DNA of 13,432 bases, taken from contig JAHIUG010000034.1 in the NCBI GenBank assembly GCA_018817245.1, forward strand, positions 1 to 13,432, in the 5' to 3' direction. The stretch comes from Patescibacteria group bacterium (GTDB lineage: Bacteria > Patescibacteriota > Patescibacteriia > 2-12-FULL-60-25). This document shows, in pieces, positions 1-5,976 of the stretch (positions within the stretch are counted from its first letter, which is position 1; each line of letters begins with the position of its first letter). The notes below the pieces were generated by a model that was not told the DNA's origin, did not search any database, and saw nothing but the letters and a program-made list of their open reading frames with translations. The translations under genes and the position numbers were made by a program.

Positions 1-127
1 GAAGCGGAGAAATCCTTCCACCTGTCATTTCGACCGGAACGCAACGCAGTGAAGTGAAGCGGAGAAATCCTTCCACCTGTCATTTCGACCGGAACGCAAC
101 GCAGTGAAGTGAAGCGGAGAAATCCTT
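1..127. repeat. 55-bp tandem duplication with partial third copy
   Basis: A 55-bp unit starting GAAGCGGAGAAATCC occurs at 1-55 and again, apparently identical, at 56-110. The first 17 bases recur at 111-127, where the copy diverges. The unit contains a TGTCATTTCGACC core and a GAAGTGAAGCGGAG segment, which resemble short dispersed intergenic repeats seen in many environmental bacterial genomes. The repeat touches the window edge, so more copies may lie outside. There is no unique spacer between copies, so it is not a CRISPR array. Confidence 0.9.
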
Positions 128-194
128 TAGAAAGATCTCTCCGTTACGCTTCGCACAGAAAGCTTTCGGGGCTACGCTCCAGTCGAGATGACAG
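77..194. repeat. Imperfect palindromic intergenic element next to the yidD stop
   Basis: The outer arms are CTGTCATTTCGAC (77-89) and GTCGAGATGACAG (182-194), complementary at 12 of 13 positions. An inner pair, GGAGAAATC (116-124) and GATCTCTCC (134-142), pairs at 8 of 9 around a short loop. The structure resembles a REP- or MITE-like palindromic unit. It ends one base before the yidD stop codon (195-197), so the yidD mRNA would fold into this hairpin right after its stop. No transposase is visible. A role in 3' end protection or termination is inference. Confidence 0.7.
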
Positions 195-437
195 TTATTT
201 CAAAGGATCATGCCCACCCTCTGACCAAGGGTTACATCTTAATATGCGCTTAGCACCCATCCATGATCCTTTGAATAAACCGTATTTCCCAATAGCCTGA
301 TATGTATATTCAGAACAAGTGGGCGTGTACTTGCACATGCGATATGGAAATAAACGCGCCAAAGGACCGTGGTCCAAAGAAAGTGTGCGTTGATAAATAA
401 CAATCAAGGTCTGCCCTAATTTTCGCGCGAATTTCAT
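195..437 (-). CDS. yidD: YidD, membrane protein insertion efficiency factor
   Basis: The 80-aa protein is a full-length member of the small YidD family, which sits at the inner face of the membrane and helps YidC- and Sec-dependent insertion. The signature is complete: C-x5-C in CKYTPTCSEY (35-44), then KRILRCNPW (63-71) and GGHDP (74-78), with conserved Cys35, Cys41 and Cys68. The N-terminus (about 1-20) can form the amphipathic membrane-associated helix. The start ATG overlaps the stop of the upstream TrmB-like gene by 4 nt (ATGA, 434-437), which implies translational coupling and explains the absence of its own ribosome binding site. In most bacteria yidD lies directly between rnpA and yidC. 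Here rnpA lies 5.5 kb away on the same strand, with a plus-strand cassette in between. yidC, if conserved, would lie beyond the left edge. Confidence 0.95.
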   Translation of the reverse strand: MKFARKLGQTLIVIYQRTLSLDHGPLARLFPYRMCKYTPTCSEYTYQAIGKYGLFKGSWMGAKRILRCNPWSEGGHDPLK

Positions 438-1228
438 ATCTTATCTGCCCCAGCCCAGGCTAAATTAAAAATCATGTTCATCATATCGTGAATATCCTGA
501 TCTTCAATAATTACACCCATTGGACTTTTCCCGCCAAAGTTCACAATCGACACTCTGTTATTTTTATAAATCGTGATTTCATTTTTATAAGGGAACATTT
601 CCGCTGGAACAAATTTCAATTTTGGCCAAATCTTTTTGTCGGTGCTTTTGTAAGTCTTAGTATTGTACTTTTTATCATGCGCTGTATCAGGAATAATGCC
701 GCGAGTCTTTACACCTAACTTTTCTTTAGCTTTCACATAGTCTCTCTTAAACTTCTCAGGCATAACCTTCATAAACTCTGAAGCATTACTAAACGCCTGC
801 ATGGTATATGGCTCTTTTCCGTCCACGTGATCTGTATACAATTCCAAGACCCCATCCATACCTTCATAAAAAAGTACTCTGGGCTTGTGTGGTGTGAGTG
901 CGAATAAGCCCGCGATTTCCGGGTATAGCGCTTCTGCATATTCTTTTTGTAATTTAGCCTGCTCGATCTTGTCTTTTGCAAAATTAACAAGCTTTTGTGG
1001 CTCTCCAATTTGATAAAAAATCTTATTTCGCTTTTTTATTTCATTCACCAATCCCTTGTTCGACAACTCCTCAAGAACTTTATAAGTCGTGCTTCGATTC
1101 AGTTTAGTGTATTCGGCTATCTTAGATGGATAAGCGCCTCCTATTTCTAATAATGCAGCGTAAATAACTGCAGCTTTTTCAGAAAGACCGACTTTTTGCA
1201 AATCCCTTGTTATCTGGGCTTTTTCCAT
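434..1228 (-). CDS. TrmB-family winged-helix transcriptional regulator
   Basis: The 264-aa protein has a TrmB-type layout. An N-terminal winged helix-turn-helix (about 5-72) includes GLSEKAAVIYAALLEIGG and the recognition region NRSTTYKVLEELSNKGLV (44-61), followed by a helical, probably dimerising segment rich in K, E and A (78-108). A C-terminal effector-type domain (about 115-264) opens with RVLFYEGMDGVLELY. Such regulators are common in archaea and Patescibacteria; in characterised archaeal members the C-terminal domain senses sugars, but the ligand here cannot be read. The gene is cotranscribed with yidD through a 4-nt overlap and is divergent to the kinase/vWA cassette across a 217-bp spacer, so it could act on its own promoter or on the cassette (inference). 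Local GC is low, for example 16 of 60 bases at 541-600. Confidence 0.88.
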   Translation of the reverse strand: MEKAQITRDLQKVGLSEKAAVIYAALLEIGGAYPSKIAEYTKLNRSTTYKVLEELSNKGLVNEIKKRNKIFYQIGEPQKLVNFAKDKIEQAKLQKEYAEALYPEIAGLFALTPHKPRVLFYEGMDGVLELYTDHVDGKEPYTMQAFSNASEFMKVMPEKFKRDYVKAKEKLGVKTRGIIPDTAHDKKYNTKTYKSTDKKIWPKLKFVPAEMFPYKNEITIYKNNRVSIVNFGGKSPMGVIIEDQDIHDMMNMIFNLAWAGADKI

Positions 1229-1234
1229 AGAAAA

Positions 1235-1263
1235 AACATATCACAAATCCCAATTTTTGTCAA
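1235..1263 (-). promoter_or_regulatory. Strong promoter of the TrmB-yidD operon, near-leaderless
   Basis: Read on the minus strand there is a perfect -35 TTGACA (1263-1258), a 17-nt spacer and a -10 TATGTT (1240-1235). Only 6 nt separate the -10 box from the ATG at 1228, so transcription should start at or within a base or two of the start codon, giving a leaderless mRNA. No Shine-Dalgarno sequence fits. The -35 lies inside an imperfect inverted repeat on the plus strand (CCAATT at 1250-1255 and AATTTGG at 1262-1268), a plausible autoregulatory operator, though this is inference. Confidence 0.65.
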
Positions 1264-1282
1264 TTTGGACGAACAATTAATA

Positions 1283-1403
1283 TTGCCTAGTCTTAATAGC
1301 CTTTGTTTATAAGGAAATAAGCCTAATTTCTGTCATTTTTGATTATCAAAGCATTGACACGGGCGCCGTTTCATGCAATGCTACTGGGTTCATAAGTGTG
1401 AAC
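1283..1403 (+). promoter_or_regulatory. Candidate promoter region of the coaDE-like/kinase/vWA cassette
   Basis: There are two candidates. The first is TTGCCT (1283-1288) with TATAAG (1308-1313), spacer 19 nt. The second is a perfect TTGACA (1354-1359) followed only by weak -10 matches such as AATGCT (1377-1382). A small inverted repeat, GTTCA (1388-1392) and TGAAC (1399-1403), lies between the second candidate and the gene and could be an operator. The choice is unresolved. The leader would be about 50 to 130 nt. Confidence 0.35.
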
Positions 1404-1434
1404 AAACTCGTACTTCGACAATTTGAACAACAAA

Positions 1435-1439
1435 AGGAG
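1435..1439 (+). promoter_or_regulatory. Shine-Dalgarno AGGAG that fixes the cassette start
   Basis: AGGAG lies 6 nt upstream of ATG 1446 and supports that start over an in-frame GTG at 1398. The 16 extra residues from 1398 have no counterpart in CoaD proteins, whose first strand corresponds to the sequence just after ATG 1446. Confidence 0.8.
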
Positions 1440-1445
1440 AGAAAG

Positions 1446-2510
1446 ATGGCAAATCATCGCAAAGGTATTCTTCCGTTGAGCGGAGATCCCATTACATGGG
1501 GGCATATCGACTTGATTCAGCGAGCAGGCACTGAATGCGAACATCTTTTGGTGGCAGTGTTGCACAATCCCTCCAAGGATGGCTCGCATGTCATTGATGA
1601 GGAAGAACGTATTGAGCACGTGAAAAAGGCAATTAAGGATTTCTGTCCTGGTGTCAAAGCTACAGTGGTCGTGTCTGAGCAAGGCCTGACTGATGTATTC
1701 ATTCGAGAAAATTGTGACGTGGTCTACCGCGGCGCGCGGGATCAGCACGATCGTGACTACGAAAATCAACAGCTCATCTATCACGAGATGGTGTTACCCG
1801 GCATCAAAGATCGGACCATCATCCTGGAAGCTGATCCCAAACTCAAGCATGTTCAGTCCACGGTAGCGCGGAACTTCGCAGGTCAGCATCTGGATGCGAC
1901 TGCTCTGGTACCTATGTTTGTGCAAGCCCGCTTGTGGCGAAAAATCCACAAACAGAAGGTAATCGGAGTGACTGGTCTTCCTGGAGTTGGAAAAACCACT
2001 CTCATCCAAGCTGCCCTCAAGCTGATTCGGGAGGACAAACTTCCGGCTCATCATGTTGATCTCAACAAATTGATGGAAGATCTGCTTGCGGAAGATTCGC
2101 CTGGCGCAAAAGCGCTCAAGGCCCGCCTGGAAACTCATTCGAAAAAAGAGTCCTTGCCTGAGGATTTGCAAACACTGCTCTTCGCACACTTCTCTCGTGT
2201 CTACAGACAAGAGCTGAAAGGGCGTTCAGGTATCGTGTTCGTAGAAAGCTCATATCTGGCAGAAGACGGCTTGTTCCATTGGACCAATAACAACTCGGTT
2301 GTAATCACTAGCAAGGAGCTCCTACCACCTGACAATAGTCAGCGTGAGAGAGGAGAAGCTTGGGAGCCTGAGCGTAAGCTTGAGGCTTACAAAGCTGCGG
2401 CTGAAAAAGATAAATACGGCTTGGTCTTCTCACTCGAGAATACAAAAACCGGCTCTAACGAATGCCTTGGTGCAATTGTTTTGGCCAAAGCAAAAAGCAG
2501 GGGGCTGTAA
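1446..2510 (+). CDS. CoaD-like nucleotidyltransferase fused to CoaE-like P-loop kinase
   Basis: 354 aa. Residues 1-165 follow phosphopantetheine adenylyltransferase (CoaD): LSGDPITWGHIDLI (11-24) with the T-x-G-H nucleotidyl-transfer motif at 17-20, NPSK (41-44), YRGARDQHDRDYENQQ (94-109), and VQSTVARNF (136-144), which matches the CoaD segment ISSSLVKEV. Residues 170-350 begin with the Walker A motif GLPGVGKTT (177-185), then show VDLNKLMEDLL and SPGAKAL (218-224) where dephospho-CoA kinase has its VDAD and SPALKAL segments, and FVESSYLAEDGLFHW (265-279) resembling the CoaE VPLL-ENGL segment. The order equals the animal bifunctional CoA synthase, which is unusual in bacteria. Several catalytic CoaE residues look altered and the context is signalling genes, so CoA synthesis is not assured; the product could be another nucleotide-linked metabolite. 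The stop overlaps the kinase start by 1 nt. Confidence 0.78.
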   Translation: MANHRKGILPLSGDPITWGHIDLIQRAGTECEHLLVAVLHNPSKDGSHVIDEEERIEHVKKAIKDFCPGVKATVVVSEQGLTDVFIRENCDVVYRGARDQHDRDYENQQLIYHEMVLPGIKDRTIILEADPKLKHVQSTVARNFAGQHLDATALVPMFVQARLWRKIHKQKVIGVTGLPGVGKTTLIQAALKLIREDKLPAHHVDLNKLMEDLLAEDSPGAKALKARLETHSKKESLPEDLQTLLFAHFSRVYRQELKGRSGIVFVESSYLAEDGLFHWTNNNSVVITSKELLPPDNSQRERGEAWEPERKLEAYKAAAEKDKYGLVFSLENTKTGSNECLGAIVLAKAKSRGL

Positions 2511-3457
2511 TGAAAATCGGTAGTTATGAAATCGAGTCTCAAATAGGCGAAGGTGCATTCGGTCGCACTTTCAAAGGTCGGCATTGCATCCTCAAAGATG
2601 TACACGTCTGCGTTAAACAGGAAAAGATCGGCTCAAAGCCGTATACGGATTTATTCCGGGAAGAGGCTGCTATTATCGCGCGGCTGCGACATCCTTCTTT
2701 GCCGTCCTTTATGGATTACAAAGAAATGCCCCCACCAGTTGGTCAGGTGCTGGTACTTTCATGGATCGAAGGAGAGCCTTTAGATAAGGCAGTAAAAACC
2801 GAAACTCTTTCGGACGGCACTTTGGTAGCGGCAAAACCTATTGATGACGAACATATTTGCTGGATCGTTGATCGCATTCTAAGCGCGCTGTCTTACTTGC
2901 ATGGCAAGTGGCAAACCGTGCATTGCGACATCAAACCGGCAAACATCATTCTGGATACTCCGGATCATAATGCCACGGTCGTGGATATGGGCATGGCCTC
3001 TCTCAAACCTGATGAGTGGTCAAAAGCCAAGGGCGGTACGCCCGGCTATTTGCCTCCGGAGTTTGGAACCGGACTTCCTCCGATTCCGGCTTCGGACATC
3101 TATTCAGTAGGCAAAATCGTCTGCTTCATCAGCGGAGGCAATCCTGCTAAAGGAGAGTTTCCGGATGATATGGATTCGAGACTCAAAGAATTCTATGAGA
3201 CCTGGATTCGGCATGATCCTAAAACGCGTCCGCAAAGCGTGGACCAGTTGCGATATGAACTGACCAAACTCCGCAAAGAGGTCTTCGGACGCAGTTCCTG
3301 CCAAGAAGAGTTCAAATGGCGTAACGGCAGGAAGCACAGCGCAAGGTCAAAAAAAAAGACAAAAACAGCGAGGAAGAAGAAAGTGAAGAAACATTATCCG
3401 GCCCACACGCCGGGGTCGCTGGGCATCGCGCCGGCCTACAACAGAAGGCGGTACTAG
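2510..3457 (+). CDS. Hanks-type Ser/Thr protein kinase with basic C-terminal tail
   Basis: 315 aa, starting at the ATG that shares its A with the preceding TAA; the purine run AGGGGG (2499-2504) serves as ribosome binding site. Kinase motifs in order: glycine loop GEGAFGRTF (13-21), ATP-binding Lys36 in VCVKQEK, alpha-C Glu51 or Glu52, catalytic loop VHCDIKPANIIL (137-148) with Asp140, Lys142 and Asn145, metal-binding Asp159 in DMG, TPGYLPPE (177-184) and Asp196 in SDIYSVGK. The key residues are present, so activity is expected, but HRD reads HCD and DFG reads DMG. The Cys at the HRD arginine site suggests no classical activation-loop phosphorylation switch. The domain ends near 260. Residues 270-297 are very rich in Lys and Arg, and no membrane segment is visible, so the kinase is cytosolic and might bind nucleic acid (inference). 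The likely substrate or partner is the vWA protein downstream. Confidence 0.9.
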   Translation: MKIGSYEIESQIGEGAFGRTFKGRHCILKDVHVCVKQEKIGSKPYTDLFREEAAIIARLRHPSLPSFMDYKEMPPPVGQVLVLSWIEGEPLDKAVKTETLSDGTLVAAKPIDDEHICWIVDRILSALSYLHGKWQTVHCDIKPANIILDTPDHNATVVDMGMASLKPDEWSKAKGGTPGYLPPEFGTGLPPIPASDIYSVGKIVCFISGGNPAKGEFPDDMDSRLKEFYETWIRHDPKTRPQSVDQLRYELTKLRKEVFGRSSCQEEFKWRNGRKHSARSKKKTKTARKKKVKKHYPAHTPGSLGIAPAYNRRRY

Positions 3458-3496
3458 GGCCAAGTCTTCCACCTGATCACTATCGTGTGTATGTAA

Positions 3497-3930
3497 ATGA
3501 AGATTATAACTGCAGACCAATTCTCAGCCAATGCTGCAACCGATTTAACTGGGTACACAGGTACTGCAAATGCTATACACGAAGTTGGGACGACGATTCC
3601 TCTCATGGAATCAATAAGACGCCGGGCAACCGAGTCTTCTTTGTAAAATGTTTCCATCGCGATATGCGGTATTGGGATGTGGTCGAGTGGGCAAAAAAGA
3701 ATGACTACCACGTCCCTCCTCTTATAGAAACTCTGGCTTTTGCCGCAGCTAAACCTGATCTTCTGCGAGTGTACCGAAGGATAACCGCTTTGGGTACGAA
3801 AATAGTAGTTCACAGCGGCAATCACTATGTACTGGAACTATGCGGTGAGAACGGGTGTGGTCTTGACCTCGTCCAGTCAAACAAGCGCTGGTGGGGACTC
3901 GATTCTCGTTTTCTCTTAGTTCAAAACTAG
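3497..3930 (+). pseudogene. Small uncharacterised gene with a -1 frame disruption
   Basis: ATG 3497 opens 49 codons of natural-looking protein beginning MKIITADQFSANAATDL and stopping at TAA 3644-3646. The following sequence continues in another frame, through FFVKCFHRDMRYWDVVEWA to the TAG ending at 3930. Restoring one T in the run at 3640-3642 would give a single protein of about 144 aa reading ...ATESSFVKCFHRDM.... The upstream part of the long frame (from GTG 3487) is Cys- and Asn-rich and looks artefactual. The C-terminal half (ALG..., ending RFLLVQN) resembles, from memory, a widespread unnamed Patescibacteria family; I recognise no function. It could be a real pseudogene, an indel error, or a recoded or phase-variable gene. 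There is no clear ribosome binding site. It fills most of the 558-base gap between the kinase and the vWA gene. Confidence 0.6.
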
Positions 3931-4015
3931 ACTGATCTACGAATGACTTCCTTAATTCGAACTTAACCTTAAACCAAACCAAAAACAACGCAACGAGAAA
4001 GAAAGGGACTGAAAA

Positions 4016-5107
4016 ATGAGTGGAAACTATGGATGGGGTGGAAATGATCGATCACCTAGCTACGCCCCCAGGACCAGGTATGGCGGTGGAGGCGGTAACA
4101 GCGGCGGGTTTACTCGCGCGCATTCAGCATACGATCACGATGATGAGCCGGATTATAGCCGGGCTGACAGTCTGGCTAATCAGGCAGGCAATCCTAAGTC
4201 AGTAGCCATGACTCGCGGCGCATCTGTGGCGCGGTCGGCTGCTGGTTCTGTAGCATGTTCGAACGTGGATCTGAGTGCCGACAAGGCGCAAAAGACTACT
4301 GCGGACAATGTCATTATTGTGGCTGCGGATAGTACCGCTTCTATGGGCGAATGGCGAGATGAGATCTACAAGCGGCTCGCACTTCTCTTCAAAGAGGCTC
4401 AGGGTCTCCTAGGCGAATCGCTGGAAATCCTATTCATTGGATTCGGTGATTATCAAGCATGTGATGATCCTTTCGAGGTCGCACCTCTGGGTAGCGGTCC
4501 TGTTCTGGATGAATACATCGATGCTCTGACAAAGAAGAGCGCGGGCGGAGGTAATGCAGTCGAATCTTCGGAATTGACTGCCCTGTACGTCCACAGCCTG
4601 CTGGATACGAGTTCGGCAAAGTCCGTGTACTTCTTCGTCATCACCGACGAAGGCTTCTACAGAGACTTCTCCGAAAGAGCCGTTGGAGATGTGCTTGGCC
4701 TGGATCTCCCGGCCGAGCTTAATCCCAAAGCCACATTCCGTGCTCTCAAGCGCAGGATGGGCGTCTATTCCATCCTTCCTCAAACTGACTCCTATCGTAA
4801 TGAGGATGGGATTCAGGAACAGTGGAAAGAAACTTTGGGTGAAGAAAATGTGGTGCCGTTGGATGATCGGCGTCGTGTTGTGGACGTCATTCTTGGTGCC
4901 ATTGCCAAGGTAACAGGTCAGTACGCCAAGTTCACACAGGCACTGCACAGCCGGCAGGGTGGCACTCAGTTCGGTACGGTGAACATCCAGACGGTTCACA
5001 ACTCGCTCTCCATGGTAAAGGGAGCGCCGCAGGCCCCGACCACCAAGGCCGGGACCGTATCTCTGCTGAATGTGGATCCGGATGACGTGCCAGACGACGA
5101 TCAGTAG
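4016..5107 (+). CDS. von Willebrand factor A domain protein
   Basis: 363 aa, preceded by AAAGGGA (4002-4008). Residues 1-35 are Gly-, Ser- and Tyr-rich and probably disordered, and up to about 95 the chain remains low in structure. A vWA domain spans about 97-300: strand NVIIVAADSTASMGEW (98-113) with the metal-site motif D105-x-T-x-S109, an AGGGNAVESSEL loop (176-187), and strand VYFFVITDEGF (204-214) with Asp211. The usual metal-site Thr of the GGG loop appears to be Ala181, so divalent metal binding may be altered. The tail ends in an acidic stretch, VDPDDVPDDD. There is no signal peptide or transmembrane segment, so the protein is probably a cytosolic scaffold. Its place between a kinase and a phosphoesterase recalls TerY-type vWA proteins that work with a kinase-phosphatase pair. 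The stop lies 8 nt before the next gene. GC is high (37 of 60 at 4201-4260). Confidence 0.85.
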   Translation: MSGNYGWGGNDRSPSYAPRTRYGGGGGNSGGFTRAHSAYDHDDEPDYSRADSLANQAGNPKSVAMTRGASVARSAAGSVACSNVDLSADKAQKTTADNVIIVAADSTASMGEWRDEIYKRLALLFKEAQGLLGESLEILFIGFGDYQACDDPFEVAPLGSGPVLDEYIDALTKKSAGGGNAVESSELTALYVHSLLDTSSAKSVYFFVITDEGFYRDFSERAVGDVLGLDLPAELNPKATFRALKRRMGVYSILPQTDSYRNEDGIQEQWKETLGEENVVPLDDRRRVVDVILGAIAKVTGQYAKFTQALHSRQGGTQFGTVNIQTVHNSLSMVKGAPQAPTTKAGTVSLLNVDPDDVPDDDQ

Positions 5108-5115
5108 GAGACATC

Positions 5116-5922
5116 ATGCGGCTCCTGGTTCTGAGTGACACGCATGTAGGTCACCCGAATTGGGACAATTTCGGGGACAGGGTATTCGCAAGGGCCGGCG
5201 AAATGGTCCTTGCGAACCCACCTGATGTAGTTCTCTTTTGCGGAGATCTGGTTGAGTCACGTGATCCAGATATGGATCTGGAATTTGGTCTGCGACTTCT
5301 CAAAAAAATACCGGCCGCTCATCACCTTTGGGTAGCCGGAAACAATGATATCGAGTTTTTGTTTGGACGGGTCCCAATTCTGGATTACCCAAAAGCTCTT
5401 CAAGAACTAGCAGTCCGGTACGATGTACATTTGCTGGACCATGAGCCGATCACCATTGGAGATATCGCCTTCGTAGGTAACTTCGGGTATTACGATCTTT
5501 CTCTATGGAAGACTCCGAAAGTTCATGACCCGTGTTATCCCTCAACCCGCAACAGCTTGCTGCGTGACGCAGATAAGTTTCATCGGAAAACATTAGGGAT
5601 CAGCGTCATGGATCTGTTCAATTTCTGTCAGCAACGGCTACGACAACACATACGACAAGTCGCTGGAAAACAGATGGTCGCGGCTACACACACAGTTCCT
5701 TCGTCGGAGATGCTCTTGTACGATCACTCTCCGAAATTCGATTTCCAGAACGCGGCAATGGGTTGGGATGATGAAAAATCCTCCCATTCCATTCACCAAA
5801 CTCCAGGATTGCTCTTTCAATTCTGCGGACATACGCACCGCAGTAAACAAATCGAACGGCCTGGTACGGCCCCGCTCATCAACGTGAGCGGCCAAAACCA
5901 GCCGCTTGAATTCGATCTTTAA
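5116..5922 (+). CDS. Calcineurin-like metallophosphoesterase
   Basis: 268 aa with a complete dinuclear-metal signature: D8-x-H10 in LSDTHVGH, GD at 43-44 in FCGDLVE, GNND (75-78, usual form GNHD or GNND), a His in ATHTVPSSE (H192) and GHTHR (238-242). It therefore hydrolyses phosphoesters, possibly phosphoserine or phosphothreonine (PP1/PP2A-like fold) or a cyclic or modified nucleotide; the sequence does not decide. No signal peptide is visible, so it should be cytosolic. The ribosome binding site AGGAGA (5106-5111) overlaps the stop codon of the vWA gene, showing tight coupling. It is the last cassette gene and is followed 10 nt later by a terminator. As the only phosphatase-like enzyme beside the kinase, it is the natural candidate for reversing kinase action (inference). 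Confidence 0.9.
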   Translation: MRLLVLSDTHVGHPNWDNFGDRVFARAGEMVLANPPDVVLFCGDLVESRDPDMDLEFGLRLLKKIPAAHHLWVAGNNDIEFLFGRVPILDYPKALQELAVRYDVHLLDHEPITIGDIAFVGNFGYYDLSLWKTPKVHDPCYPSTRNSLLRDADKFHRKTLGISVMDLFNFCQQRLRQHIRQVAGKQMVAATHTVPSSEMLLYDHSPKFDFQNAAMGWDDEKSSHSIHQTPGLLFQFCGHTHRSKQIERPGTAPLINVSGQNQPLEFDL

Positions 5923-5932
5923 TCTCAAACCT

Positions 5933-5967
5933 AAAACCACCATTTCTACCGGAAGTGGTGGTTTTTT
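5933..5967 (+). terminator. Intrinsic terminator of the cassette (weakly bidirectional)
   Basis: A 10-bp perfect stem, AAAACCACCA (5933-5942) with TGGTGGTTTT (5956-5965), extended by further weak pairs around a short loop, is followed by a T run. It lies 10 nt after the phosphoesterase stop. The A run on the left arm lets it also act for the convergent rnpA transcript, whose stop is at 5977, although the minus-strand T tract is only four bases. Confidence 0.9.
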
Positions 5968-5976
5968 CATTAGTCC

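Noticed and set aside
1..127. Possible CRISPR array from regularly repeated units
   Set aside because: The 55-bp units are directly adjacent without unique spacers, and no cas genes are present.
1398..1445. N-terminal extension of the CoaD-like fusion from GTG 1398
   Set aside because: AGGAG 6 nt before ATG 1446 and the normal CoaD N-terminus favour ATG 1446.
1371..1784. 137-aa minus-strand reading frame
   Set aside because: It is antisense to the CoaD-like domain, whose motifs are certain; no family features are visible.
1446..1940. Housekeeping coaD of the organism
   Set aside because: The reading frame continues into a P-loop domain, several residues differ from CoaD, and the operon partners are signalling proteins, so no coaD symbol was given.
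3487..3930. Intact 147-aa gene from GTG 3487
   Set aside because: Its first 50 residues are Cys-, Asn- and Trp-rich and unlike the rest, while the other frame from ATG 3497 gives a natural sequence. A frame-disrupted gene explains both.
4430..4999. 189-aa minus-strand reading frame
   Set aside because: It lies entirely inside the vWA gene on the opposite strand, has no recognisable motif, and the plus-strand protein has clear vWA motifs.
2510..5922. Direct call as a known TerY-P or other named defence system
   Set aside because: No PP2C phosphatase, TerD-like or nuclease/effector gene is present, so only an analogy is justified.
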